A stretch of DNA of 64,000 nucleotides from Tunicatimonas pelagia (GCF_030506325.1 NZ_CP120683.1:2604001-2668000); one strand, 5' to 3'; counted from the first letter of the stretch, positions 9,001 through 15,238 are shown. Numbers and translations: made by a program. The notes: generated by a model not told the origin, from the letters alone.

Positions 9001-11789
9001 TTCGCATCAGTAACACCTCCCACAATGGTGTACGTAGTGGTAGTAGTCGGGCTAACTGAAATAGCATCGGTGCCATTGTGACCAGTAAATGAGGTTCCGT
9101 CGCTTAAGGTAAAATCATAAGGACCCGTACCGCCACTAATATTCACAGCAAGACTAGCGGTGCTACCATTGCAAATACTACCTCCACCCGACAGCACTGC
9201 TGACGTAGGCCCTTGGTTGACGGTAACGGCAGGGGTTTGGGTAAGCTGAGCATCAGCACAGATACCCCCATTGCTGACCAGCACCTTGAATGTTTGGTTA
9301 GCCGTCAATGCCCCGGTGGGCAGGGAAAGATCTCCCCCCGTGCTAGTAATAGCCGTTCCAAGCAATGCACTGGTCACATTGTCCCGCAACTCATACGTAT
9401 ACCCACTCTGCGAACTACGCACAATCACATTGGTACCACTACCCGAACATACTTCATTATCTTGCATCTCTACCGTCAAACTCACATCAGGGTTTTCGGC
9501 GACTGTCACACTCACTGTTTGGGTCAGTTCTACCGGAGGACAGCTTCCGTTATCGGCCACCACATTGAAAGTCATATCTCCGGTCAGGTTGCCCGTAGGC
9601 AAGCCTAAGTCGCCCCCGGTACTAGTCACAGCCGTTCCAATTAGGGAGTCATCGGCATCATTACGGAGCTGGTAGTCTACCCCCGCTTCACTGCCGCTCA
9701 CTACAATAGTAGTACCTGTGTTCTCACAAATCGCCGGACTAATGGCACTTACCCCCAAACTAATATCCGGTGATGGATCTACCGTGACGGTTGCCGAACC
9801 ACTTCCAGCTACCGTACAACCATTCGCATCGGTTACGTCGCCCACAATAGTATAGGTAGTAGTAGAAGTAGGAGTCACGCTAACAAAGTCGCCGTTACTG
9901 TATCCGCTTACCGGAGTGCCATCGCTTAAGGTGAAGCTGTAGGGAGCAGTACCGTCTACAATTGCTACGGCAAGATTGGTGCTACTGCCCTCACAAATCG
10001 TGGCATCGCCCGACAGTGTAGCGGATGACGGGGGCGTATGTAAATTTACCGTAACCAGAGTAGCTAATTCCTGATCGACACAAATGCCGTTGGTTACGAG
10101 TACGTTAAAGGTAGTAGCTGCCGCTAAATTACCCGTAGCTAAGCTGATTTGTCCTCCGGTTCCCGCCACCGCCGGAGTGGTGATAATAATATCTCCTGCA
10201 TCGTTACGAAGTTGGTAAGAATAGCCTACTTCAGTGCCGTCAATTAAAATATTGGTTCCGGTTCCCGGACACACCTCGGGTGAGGCAGCAGTAACCGTTA
10301 ACGCTAAATCAGGATTGTTGACTACATTAACGGTAGCCGTAGTATTTAACTGCTGAGGCGGGCAAGTAAGATTATCTACCGTTACATTGAATGTGGTAGT
10401 CGTAGCTAGATTTCCCGTGGGAAAGGTAAGCCGAGCACCGTCTCCGGTTTGGGTAGGCCCAATAGGGGTAGTACCTTCCCGGAGTTGGTAAATAAATCCA
10501 TTCTCAGAATTATCTACAAATATATTAGTGCCCGTATTTTCGCAGAGGGTAGCTACTTCGGGCGAAACGGGTAGGGTTACATCAGGAGCCGGAACCACCG
10601 TAACCGTGGCGGTATTGGTAAGCTGCTGATCTACGCATAAACCATTAGTGACTAATATGTTGAAAGTAGTTGTCGTGGTTAGGTTTCCGGTAGGAAGATC
10701 GATAGTTCCGTTGTTACCAGCTACCGGCCCGCTAATTACGTTGTTTCCAGCATCCCGTAGCGTATAGTTATATCCCGACTCAGAGTTCCCTACCTGAATG
10801 TTCGTTCCGGTTCCCGAACAAATTGGGGTGGTTTGAACTGACACCGGCAGACTCAAATCGGGATCATCCACTACCGTAACCGTAATATTATCCGTAGCGG
10901 TACAACCGTTATCATCGGTAACGGTATACGCAAGGTTGAAAGTACCTGCGGTAGCTGAATTGAAAGTAGGACCTTGAATGTTAGGATCTGACAGTGAAGC
11001 AATATCCCCCGTCCAGCTGTGGGTATACGTTCCCGAACCACCGGCTGGGTTTCCATTAAGCACTAAATCAGTGCTAATACAGACGTTAGCCGGGTCGGGC
11101 GAAATGGTGGTGGTAGGAGCCACTCGATTGTCAGGTACGGTGATAGACTCTGTTTCTACACAGCCATTGGCATCACGCACCGAAAGAGTATAGGTATTAT
11201 GTTCAAGATTAGAAAATATTGGACTAGCCTGGAAGTTCGTACCGTCGATGGAGTACTCGTATGAACCATTCCCTCCGCTAACTGCTCCGGTAGCATCAAT
11301 ACTACCATCAAACGGGGCTATACATCTATTATTACTGTTTATAGCTACAACACCCGTGTTTATCACAATTGCATCAGGTTGAGTAAGGTCAATGTCATCA
11401 ATTCTTCTCTCACTGCATGATGCTACTAGTATAGGAATACCACTAGAATGGCTGTTAGAAGTTTTAACAATAATTCGATAATTGCCACCAGCTACGGTTT
11501 CCGCTGGTAGACCAGAAAAAGTATACTCTGTATCAGTAGTAGAAGGCGAGCTAAGCAAAGGAGTAACTCCCGCCCCTCCTTGATCTAAAACAAGCTCGTA
11601 TACGAAGGGGGCTTCCCCTCCATCTACTTCTACTGTAATTGATCCATCTGCACCACCATTACAGGTAACATTTTGTATATCTGTTATCGCAATATCATTG
11701 AATGGAGTCCCTGTACATTGACCTAATACTTGACTAGTATTTAATAGCCAAGCAAAAAGCACAATAACAAACAGTATACTTCTTTTCAT
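1..11789 (-). CDS. Giant secreted repeat protein, SprB/PKD/Fn3-like adhesin (C-terminus outside window)
   Basis: This reading frame starts at ATG 11789 and was open wherever I sampled it (near 1, 3000, 5480, 7860, 10000 and 11700), so about 3,930 codons lie in the window and the gene runs off the left edge. The first ~24 residues (MKRSILFVIVLFAWLL...) form a signal peptide ending near VLGQ. SprB-type modules follow (CNGGADGSITVEVDGG at ~11.65 kb). Next comes a long block of Ig/PKD-like modules (~10.9-7.6 kb), further PKD-like modules, three repeats at 6.5-5.8 kb, three fibronectin-III-like modules (~4.7-3.85 kb), a classical PKD domain (FEDASSGATTYNWDFG, ~3.0 kb) and six ~80-residue repeats (2.8-1.35 kb). 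Such proteins in Bacteroidota are usually exported by the type IX system and act as surface adhesins or gliding proteins. The sorting domain would be beyond the window, so export route and role are inference. Confidence 0.9.
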   Translation of the reverse strand, partial: MKRSILFVIVLFAWLLNTSQVLGQCTGTPFNDIAITDIQNVTCNGGADGSITVEVDGGEAPFVYELVLDQGGAGVTPLLSSPSTTDTEYTFSGLPAETVAGGNYRIIVKTSNSHSSGIPILVASCSERRIDDIDLTQPDAIVINTGVVAINSNNRCIAPFDGSIDATGAVSGGNGSYEYSIDGTNFQASPIFSNLEHNTYTLSVRDANGCVETESITVPDNRVAPTTTISPDPANVCISTDLVLNGNPAGGSGTYTHSWTGDIASLSDPNIQGPTFNSATAGTFNLAYTVTDDNGCTATDNITVTVVDDPDLSLPVSVQTTPICSGTGTNIQVGNSESGYNYTLRDAGNNVISGPVAGNNGTIDLPTGNLTTTTTFNILVTNGLCVDQQLTNTATVTVVPAPDVTLPVSPEVATLCENTGTNIFVDNSENGFIYQLREGTTPIGPTQTGDGARLTFPTGNLATTTTFNVTVDNLTCPPQQLNTTATVNVVNNPDLALTVTAASPEVCPGTGTNILIDGTEVGYSYQLRNDAGDIIITTPAVAGTGGQISLATGNLAAATTFNVLVTNGICVDQELATLVTVNLHTPPSSATLSGDATICEGSSTNLAVAIVDGTAPYSFTLSDGTPVSGYSNGDFVSVTPTSTTTYTIVGDVTDANGCTVAGSGSATVTVDPSPDISLGVSAISPAICENTGTTIVVSGSEAGVDYQLRNDADDSLIGTAVTSTGGDLGLPTGNLTGDMTFNVVADNGSCPPVELTQTVSVTVAENPDVSLTVEMQDNEVCSGSGTNVIVRSSQSGYTYELRDNVTSALLGTAITSTGGDLSLPTGALTANQTFKVLVSNGGICADAQLTQTPAVTVNQGPTSAVLSGGGSICNGSTASLAVNISGGTGPYDFTLSDGTSFTGHNGTDAISVSPTTTTTYTIVGGVTDANGCTVTGTGSATVTVNDPPTLAELSGDNTICEGETANLLVTISGGTGPYTIEIDNGIGVVNNYNSGNPIPTPALTATTTYNLVGNITDANGCTVAGSGSATITVVPPPVLTLTVTAQDATICSGTGTSILVDGTENGFSYQLRNAADNSAIGSAVIGNGGQISLPTGNLTATTNFEVTVSNTTCPETELTNTAQVTVESSPNISLGVSADDPTICENGSTNIVVVNSELGVDYQLRNDADDSLIGVAVPGTGSDLNLPTGNLTGDITFNVLADNGSCPPVELTQTVSVTVAENPDVSLTVEMQDTEVCSGGGTNVIVRGSQTGYTYQLRNDADDSLIGSVVAGTGADINLPTGTLTANQTFNVLVSNGGICTDAQLTQTPAVTVNEGPTSTSLSDDGDICAGENANLQVTINGGAQPYTITLDNGIGTLTGYNSGQAIPVSPITTTTYNLVGNVVDANGCTVAASGSTEVVVNSVTADAGADQNIAFDTNIQLVGSASGGPGSYSYRWEPVDSLQNPLMETAQNPQTKNLRATTNFILTVTDLSTLCTDIDIVQIGVTGGPLLATVSATPNEICEGESTQLEVVPSGGDGTYTITWDNAALLDDDESTTPIATPTATTTFQVTVEDGAGQTITRSVLVTVNPLPTVNTDPADQAVCEGQNATFTVAATGTGLTYQWQEDTGGGFADLAGETGSSLNVFGVTLAQSGNQYQVVVTSDEGCDITSASATLTVPNPQVTTQPTDQTVCTGQDATFNVVASGSGLTFQWQEDNGGGFADLVGETNPSLIVNGATLTQSGNQYQVVVTDANGCSTTSSAAELTVTNAPDATFTYDNTDYCPTGTVSPNTLPPTAGGMYSASGGLTIDATTGEIDLTSGTLGTTYFITYEVGNLTCNDSHTVSLTITNPSDPGFNYGGATTFCRTDANPTVTITGDAGGSFSAIPAGLSIVPNGTGAGAIDLSASTAGIYNVTYFAPGTCNTDSTISVTITDPAASTLTYPASDFCKLPGATTSPTSPSPVSGSFSAGAGLSINATTGAIDIENSTAGNYTVTYTSSTTCASPATFDLTISDAPVVNAGADGASCTLEYQLTGNTPGAGTGTWTVTAPAPGSTTVSFDDPTSPTATVTVDIPGRYTFQWEIDNGACPPATDEVEIDFTDPLVVTHTRNAPDRYDNADCTGSGGSYFGSYEVSVSGGSGNYSYLWAGNDWNGNPINETDPYLNGGLGFGIAGGIYTLTVTDDDTNCDTTVVAVIGNLDLNTEGATPNVEVTTTASCDGSATGDIEVSIPASGDQYLVRVYDSLGVQIDESSPFIGNAATYQYSVSTAGTNLAAGTYYIEVSNVTSNEACRTGDTVVIAAIATPVITLVNQTDPSCVGNTDGTIEVSVAGGSGTYSFQWFQGSVALSGETSTIITRGVGEYQIVVTDDITGCTVDETYELFDPPLATGPNAQTPLPSITCNTFTIQWDEVSGAEYRVDVATDANFGLGTFVTGYENEDVPAGTFQLNVTGLSPETDYFYRVRSVLSGCVSDNSDTITVTTEGAPATTATSAAGIACDAFTARWVSVTGATNYFIDVANDVDFTSILADYNNEVVPTDTFLVVNLGISSGTEYFYRVRTETSCGISVNSDTISVTTLGGTVVAPTNVIADNPTCDGFRLTWDAATGALNYRVEASDDGFVTTTPQTVSGTTYTFTGLDIGQTYDYRITSIGLCGDGNTTAVASFATRTAPTATDQTPVVCEDAGTPGEAIVDLTALELSINGGAGATIDWFEDNTLASQIPAPTSFSVNDGDIVYAQVTENGCTNVAEVTYTVRSLPAVTDQNLAVCEDTEGSGTATVDLTDLALQSAIDGGAGSAFTWYTEATLTTQVADPTVASVNSSTTLYAEVSDGSCISVATVSYTVNAITPVSISGLNNAYCETDGAVNINPGLGGGTFTGPGITDNGNGTADFDPAIATVGTHTITYEFTNANGCISTATEQVVVNDCSTGPVPNFNASPTTVCVGETVRFEDASSGATTYNWDFGAGASPATATGVGFHDVTYSVAGPVTVSLTIDQGLATDSTETKVNFVTVTSSAAVSLSYPTDSYCPTDGDPTPSVAPAGGTFSSTPGLVINATTGVIEVANSNAGTYEVTYAIGGTCSPSGTFDVTIQPEESADFSYPANIFCTDDANPVATISGTTGGTFSSTSGLPINTATGEIDLATASAGAHSVTYETNGPCQVSQTIPITINAAPDASFSYSSGTYCVSDPTNPTPSVITPGGTFTADPGIVFDDVTTGEIDLVASTVGGPYLITYSFNTGPCPTSETFSVTIASTANATFSYAVGPYCQGDIDPTPAFPPGASAGTFTASPAGLIINATTGEVDLSASNSGTYTVENEIISGSCNDTQTSSIEILDDDDPSFSYASTSFCKGQADPSPTVDNPTIPPGTFSSATLLIDSNTGVVNVAGSSIGTHNITYTTGGTCQTDSTIEVTINAEEIADFNYGGVTVFCQNEPTNPTATIVGNTGGTFSGTTGLVIDAASGEINLLASTASSHTVTYDTDGPCSDVMTLAIEIAAVPVAMDQTPPAICEDSDGSNLATVDLTELQGDVNGDAGVTYQWFSDPGLTNDITASASSYVVANNQTVFVLTTNAAACTDTAEVTYTVTPTNLCGCGFDLAAFNVVPTDASCIGAEDGQIQVFTETSSIAPPSRFRFRYQSLDDLTILSPWDSTSSDLTGIGFVVFDPDTVLAGNYRVIIEDRFAGLTCTPRDTIEVQVGVQNEIEVSVQAETCTTAGAISLEIPDGCLDDITPEYVMFRTNDDGIEEVYNDFLREPPGSNTFTNLESGDYRIALYVFDESANADTLASIRTFVPNNCSIVGGDTTITTCSLDGRLVIPSTTLTECGASTGVLELTVQGGESEEYTFTIQSSDGIVRTETGLGSVTFTDVPIGRYIYTVVTEDGRDNCSASARVGDNGIVFTTESILPDCDDPDQTADLTVTIDTLFSAASAPYDVYAVFGNDTISTTLIDISE
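1350..2810 (-). repeat. Six tandem ~240 bp coding repeats in the giant protein
   Basis: Six consecutive modules of about 80 codons share a recognisable core. It reads, on the minus strand, as a phrase like NAATGEIDL...GTYTVTY, followed by a Cys-containing spacer and a stretch like FSYA..FCQ. Nucleotide copies have drifted but keep the same order of motifs, for example the 'atctctccagtg/atctcacccgta' stretches. They are Ig/PKD-like surface modules typical of Bacteroidota repeat proteins, and the same module recurs three more times at about 5810-6530. Confidence 0.75.
5810..6530 (-). repeat. Three further copies of the ~80-codon Ig-like repeat
   Basis: Three tandem modules of the same type as those at 1350-2810, separated from them by ~3 kb of fibronectin-III-like and PKD-like modules. 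Each has the NATTG.IDI/L core and a Cys just before the next module. The split arrangement suggests block shuffling inside the gene. Confidence 0.65.
7848..8400 (-). repeat. Duplicated two-module block in the giant protein, copy 1
   Basis: This ~550 bp block closely matches 9216-9770 at a constant offset of 1,368 bp (456 codons). The offset is the same at 'gttgacagtaacg' (7848 versus 9216) and at 'gttatc' (8181 versus 9549). It encodes two Ig-like modules of the type ...TTFNVLVSN..C. Differences are mostly third-position changes, so the copies are related but not recent. Confidence 0.8.
9216..9770 (-). repeat. Duplicated two-module block in the giant protein, copy 2
   Basis: Partner of 7848-8400 at an exact offset of 456 codons, so the duplication kept the frame. 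Between the copies lie other modules, including two of the ...TTTYTIVGGVTDANGC type that also recur at about 7.6 and 9.8 kb. The whole 7.6-10.9 kb stretch is therefore a mosaic of two alternating module types. Confidence 0.8.
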
Positions 11790-11794
11790 CAGTC

Positions 11795-12178
11795 TTATTT
11801 CAATTCGATATTTAGCACCGCTCGCTTTTGACATATTGCCTGTAGTAGCTGCCCTTTACTTTCGTTACTCGATATGACCTCTACCCGATAAAAAAAGCTA
11901 GTATTACCCGGTACATCACGGAAGGTGTATTCTCGCTGATTAGTGGCTGGTGATATGCTTACTTCTTTAGTACCTTTTCCCCGATGATCCGCAACAAGCT
12001 TATAAATGTATGGTGGGCTACCCCCTTGTATTCTCACCGATATTTCTCCGCTCTGATCTTCTTGGTTGACTATCTCAGCTTTTTCTAGCACAAATGAAGT
12101 AATAGGGTCTCCTAGACACTGCCCTAGCACCCACTGGCTACCCAAACACAATAGGCCAATCAGATATAACTTTTTCAT
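11795..12178 (-). CDS. Small secreted SprB-like protein, paralogue of the giant protein's N-terminal module
   Basis: A 127-residue protein starting at ATG 12178 with signal peptide MKKLYLIGLLCLGSQWVLGQ. An earlier in-frame start at 12265 would bury this leader, so the internal Met is preferred. The body has an SprB-like core (GEISVRIQGGSPPYIYKL) and then REYTF...FFYRVEV...CQKR...NIEL. This parallels the first module of the giant protein (GSITVEVDGGEAPFVYEL, TEYTF, YRIIVKT, CSERRIDDIDL). Its stop lies 5 bp from the giant gene's ATG, so the two are probably co-transcribed and arose by duplication. It has no C-terminal sorting domain. Function unknown. Confidence 0.8.
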   Translation of the reverse strand: MKKLYLIGLLCLGSQWVLGQCLGDPITSFVLEKAEIVNQEDQSGEISVRIQGGSPPYIYKLVADHRGKGTKEVSISPATNQREYTFRDVPGNTSFFYRVEVISSNESKGQLLQAICQKRAVLNIELK

Positions 12179-12565
12179 ATTTCTAGAAATGACGCTTTCT
12201 GCCATTATCGTGGGTTTTAGAGTTTTCTGATTATTATCTTGCACTTTTTGCTTAAAATGGTACACTGCAATTTTTTCTCGTTTTTCGCTGTAAGGCCAGG
12301 ATATTCTTTAGTGTCCTGGTAAGGAAGGTAGGGTAGTATTATTTATTCCCTCTTTGGGATTAATTGTATTCTGCCAATAAAATTCCACTATTCCGGGTGT
12401 TTTCTCTGTACTCTTTTACTAAAAATAGAGTATTCACCTCAGAATAAAAGTGTGATATATTGTGACCCCTTCACTATGATGTACCAAATCAGTGCAACTA
12501 TAAAAGATTGAGTTACCGGAGTTGACGAATGACAAAAAATGGGAGAAGAACAGGTTTTTGGTAAC
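12179..12565. other. Intergenic region upstream of the giant-protein unit
   Basis: No convincing gene. It must hold the promoter for the minus-strand pair 12178-1, and it is AT-rich near the gene, but I could not fix a TAnnTTTG box with a matching -33 element. A weak 6-bp inverted repeat (CCAGGA/TCCTGG) lies around 12295-12320. Confidence 0.5.
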
Positions 12566-12597
12566 AAAAAAGGCATCCCCACTCGAGGATGCCTTCG
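12566..12597 (-). terminator. Rho-independent terminator after hinT
   Basis: Read on the minus strand this is an 8-bp perfect stem (AGGCATCC/GGATGCCT) with an 8-nt loop, followed directly by a run of T residues. It sits 25 bp after the hinT stop and ends the purB-greA-hinT direction before the giant-protein promoter region. Confidence 0.9.
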
Positions 12598-12621
12598 GTA
12601 CTAAATAATACGTATAAAGTG

Positions 12622-13017
12622 CTAATTCACCGCCGAGCGAATGTCAGTTGCCACCTGAGCCATTTCCTCGTCGCTTAGATTGAGCTTGGGATTGCTAAAG
12701 TTAGCATCGCTCATGCTGTTAATAGGAATAAGGTGAATATGGGCGTGGGGTACTTCCAGACCAATAACCGCGGTAGCAATGCGTTGGCAGTTAATCACTT
12801 TCTTAATTCCAATAGCCACTTGCTTGGCAAACAGATTAAGCCGCGTGTACGCCTCATCGTCCAGATCAAAGAGATAGTCAACTTCCTGCTTAGGCACTAT
12901 CAAGGTGTGGCCTTTAGTGAGCGGACGAATATCCAGAAAAGCAATAGCATGGTCGTTCTCAGCCACAATATGGCCCGGAATTTCCCGATTAATAATTTTG
13001 GTGAAGATGCTGGGCAT
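12622..13017 (-). CDS. HIT family nucleotide-binding protein
   Basis: 131 residues, a normal length for the family. The histidine triad HAHIHLIP is at 91-98, with His93 as the expected nucleophile. The N-terminal IFTKIINREIPGHIVAEND block is typical of the Hint branch (purine nucleoside phosphoramidases that cleave AMP-linked substrates in the cytoplasm). It follows greA on the same strand after 139 bp that carry an inverted repeat element, and a strong terminator comes after it. The exact substrate is not shown by the sequence. Confidence 0.93.
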   Translation of the reverse strand: MPSIFTKIINREIPGHIVAENDHAIAFLDIRPLTKGHTLIVPKQEVDYLFDLDDEAYTRLNLFAKQVAIGIKKVINCQRIATAVIGLEVPHAHIHLIPINSMSDANFSNPKLNLSDEEMAQVATDIRSAVN

Positions 13018-13024
13018 GAACGCT

Positions 13025-13147
13025 GGTGTTTTGGTGCTAGAGTGTTATTGTGTTAACGTGCTCATGTGCGAATTTACTAAACTTGGGGTTCTGATTACTG
13101 AATTTAAAATATGAACCTTCTAACACTACGCACTAAAACACCATAAC
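13025..13147. repeat. GTGTTATAGTG-type inverted intergenic repeat, copy 1
   Basis: The left arm (ggtgttttggtgctagagtg, from 13025) and the reverse complement of the right arm (ggtgttttagtgcgtagtgt, ending near 13143) match closely over about 23 bp, so the unit can fold into a long imperfect hairpin. It fills the gap between hinT and greA. Related units occur at 15328-15508 and 62630-62758. Confidence 0.75.
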
Positions 13148-13156
13148 ATTAACTAT

Positions 13157-13636
13157 TTACATTCCACTCACTGAAATATCCAGTACTTCAAACTCCATCG
13201 TGCCGGCGGGAGCTTTTACTTCGGCCACCTCACCTACTTTTTTGCCAAGTAGCCCCTTACCAAATGGCGATTTCACCGATATTTTGTTCGCTTTCAAATT
13301 CGCTTCTTCTTCCGAAACCAGGGTGTAGGCCACGGTTGCCCCGTTTTTCTTGTTCTTAATTTTTACGGTAGAAAGCACAGAAACTTTAGATGTGTCAATA
13401 GAAGATTCATCAATAACTCGAGCATTACCTACCACTTCCTCTAACTTCGATATTTTCAACTCTAATAAGCCTTGAGCATCTTTAGCGGCGTCGTATTCAG
13501 CATTTTCGCTCAAGTCACCTTTGTCGCGAGCTTCGGCAATCTGCTTGGCCATGTCGGTTCGCCCCTTGGTTTTCAATTCGTTTAGCTCATCTTTCAGCTT
13601 TTGCAGTCCTTCTTTAGTGTAATATGATACTGCCAT
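13157..13636 (-). CDS. greA: Transcription elongation factor GreA
   Basis: 159 residues, full length. The N-terminal coiled-coil carries the conserved tip (ARDKGDLSENAEYDAAKDAQ), with acidic Asp41 and Glu44 at the positions that coordinate the catalytic metal in the RNA polymerase secondary channel. The C-terminal FKBP-like domain has the usual SPFGKGLLGKKVGE motif. GreA rescues backtracked polymerase by stimulating transcript cleavage. Its neighbours on the same strand are purB upstream and hinT downstream. Confidence 0.97.
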   Translation of the reverse strand: MAVSYYTKEGLQKLKDELNELKTKGRTDMAKQIAEARDKGDLSENAEYDAAKDAQGLLELKISKLEEVVGNARVIDESSIDTSKVSVLSTVKIKNKKNGATVAYTLVSEEEANLKANKISVKSPFGKGLLGKKVGEVAEVKAPAGTMEFEVLDISVSGM

Positions 13637-13671
13637 AATTGATAAAATTTAACATCCACCTACCGAAATAA

Positions 13672-13697
13672 AAGAACGGCTTACGTAAGTAGCCGTT
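13672..13697. other. Hairpin in the greA upstream region
   Basis: AACGGCT and AGCCGTT form a 7-bp stem around TACGTAAGT, about 40 bp upstream of the greA start in an otherwise gene-free gap. It could be an end-of-transcript structure for purB or a leader element of greA. There is no clear T-run on the minus strand, so it is not called a terminator. Confidence 0.4.
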
Positions 13698-13857
13698 GTT
13701 CGAAGGTCAGACTAACGTTGATAAAAAAAACGCGCCACCCAATGCGGGCAGAGCGTCACGCAAAAATAAGGAAATAGACTGATTCTTCAAACCGCGATTC
13801 TTGGAAAGAAAGTTCCCAACTTACGGGTTTTAGGTGGCAGATTATACGTTCTGGGTT

Positions 13858-13886
13858 TTGGAAACTTTCAACTTGAAAGTTTCCAA
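13858..13886. repeat. Perfect 29-bp palindrome just after purB
   Basis: The arms TTGGAAACTTTCAA and TTGAAAGTTTCCAA are perfectly complementary (14 bp) around a single central C. It begins 2 bp beyond the purB stop codon. No T-run follows on the minus strand, so it is more like a repeat or protein-binding palindrome than a classic terminator. Confidence 0.85.
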
Positions 13887-13888
13887 CA

Positions 13889-15238
13889 TTAGTTTCTTAT
13901 TCCAATGTAGTTAAATGGAGAAATAGCCTGTAGCTCTTGCCTCACAGAATCGTCCACTTCTAGCGAGTCGATAAATTGTTTAATATCTGCTTCCGAAATT
14001 TGGGTTTTACCCCGAGTGAGTGACTTCAGAGCTTCGTAGGGTTGGGGATAACCCTCGCGCCGTAAGATGGTTTGAATGGCTTCGGCTACTACCGCCCAGT
14101 TTTCTTCCAGATCGTCGTGCAAAGCAGCTTCGTTTACTTCAATTTTATTCAGCCCTTTTAGCAACGACTGAAACGCAATCAGTATATGCCCCAACGGAAC
14201 GCCCAAGTTACGCAACACGGTAGAATCCGTTAGATCGCGCTGTAAGCGGGAAATTGGAAGCTTCTCAGCCAAATGAATTAATAGCGCATTGGCAATTCCC
14301 AAGTTACCTTCGGCATTCTCAAAATCAATGGGATTCACTTTGTGGGGCATGGCTGATGAACCCACTTCGTTTTCCACCACTTTTTGCTTCAAATATCCCA
14401 TCGATATGTACTGCCAAATATCCCGGCTAAAGTCAATCAGAACAATGTTGATTCGCTTGAGTGCATCGAGCAGAGCCGCCAAATGATCGTAGTGCTCAAT
14501 TTGAGTAGTGGGAAAGCTTCGTTGTAAACCCAAGGTTTCATTCACAAATTTTTCAGCAAATGCATTCCAATCTTGGTCAGGGTAGGCTACTACGTGGGCG
14601 TTCATATTGCCGGTTGCCCCACCAAATTTAGCCGCAAACGGTACCGATTTGAGCAAAGTTAGTTGCTGCTGCAATCGTTCGTGAAAAACTAGCCACTCTT
14701 TCCCGAAGGTAGTAGGTGAAGCTGGCTGACCGTGGGTGCGGGCCAGCATGGGCAGGTTGCTCCAGGTAGCGGCTTGTTTCTCAACTCTGTTCAGCACATC
14801 ATCCAACAACGGCTGATACACTTGCTGCACGGCATCGCGCAAGCTTAGTGGAATAGCGGTGTTGTTAATATCCTGCGAAGTAAGTCCAAAGTGAATAAAT
14901 TCTTTGTAATCGGCTAGCTCCAATGCATCCCAACGATCTTTTAAAAAGTATTCTACCGCCTTCACGTCATGATTGGTCTCCTTTTCCCAATGTTTAATGG
15001 CTTGAGCATCTTCTTCGGTAAAGTTTTCTACAACCGCACGCAACTTCGGAAATACTGTGGCATCTATCTCAGCCAACTGGGGCACAGGCAATTCGCACAG
15101 CGCGATAAAGTATTCTACTTCTACCAAAACCCGGTAGCGGATAAGTGCGTATTCGGAGAAGTACGGAGCCAGCGAGGTAGTATGCCTTCGGTACCGTCCG
15201 TCAATAGGTGAAACTGCGGTGAGGGAAGTTAATTCCAT
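13889..15238 (-). CDS. purB: Adenylosuccinate lyase
   Basis: 449 residues, matching the bacterial PurB family. The fumarase/aspartase signature GSSAMPHKVNP is at 293-303 with the mobile-loop serines, and the active-site THGQPASPTT block is at 168-177. The enzyme acts twice in purine synthesis, splitting SAICAR to AICAR and adenylosuccinate to AMP. It is cytoplasmic and homotetrameric. It is followed by a perfect palindrome and then greA on the same strand. Upstream is a copy of the inverted intergenic repeat, shared with the divergent oxidoreductase gene. Confidence 0.97.
   Translation of the reverse strand: MELTSLTAVSPIDGRYRRHTTSLAPYFSEYALIRYRVLVEVEYFIALCELPVPQLAEIDATVFPKLRAVVENFTEEDAQAIKHWEKETNHDVKAVEYFLKDRWDALELADYKEFIHFGLTSQDINNTAIPLSLRDAVQQVYQPLLDDVLNRVEKQAATWSNLPMLARTHGQPASPTTFGKEWLVFHERLQQQLTLLKSVPFAAKFGGATGNMNAHVVAYPDQDWNAFAEKFVNETLGLQRSFPTTQIEHYDHLAALLDALKRINIVLIDFSRDIWQYISMGYLKQKVVENEVGSSAMPHKVNPIDFENAEGNLGIANALLIHLAEKLPISRLQRDLTDSTVLRNLGVPLGHILIAFQSLLKGLNKIEVNEAALHDDLEENWAVVAEAIQTILRREGYPQPYEALKSLTRGKTQISEADIKQFIDSLEVDDSVRQELQAISPFNYIGIRN

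Noticed and set aside
1350-9770. Direct repeats resembling a CRISPR array
   Set aside because: The spacing is ~240 bp with diverged units and all of it is coding. There are no short identical repeats with unique spacers and no cas genes.
1588-11193. Many short open frames on both strands inside 1-11.8 kb
   Set aside because: They lie in other frames of the continuous minus-strand giant gene. Their repetitive wording is the shadow of its repeats.
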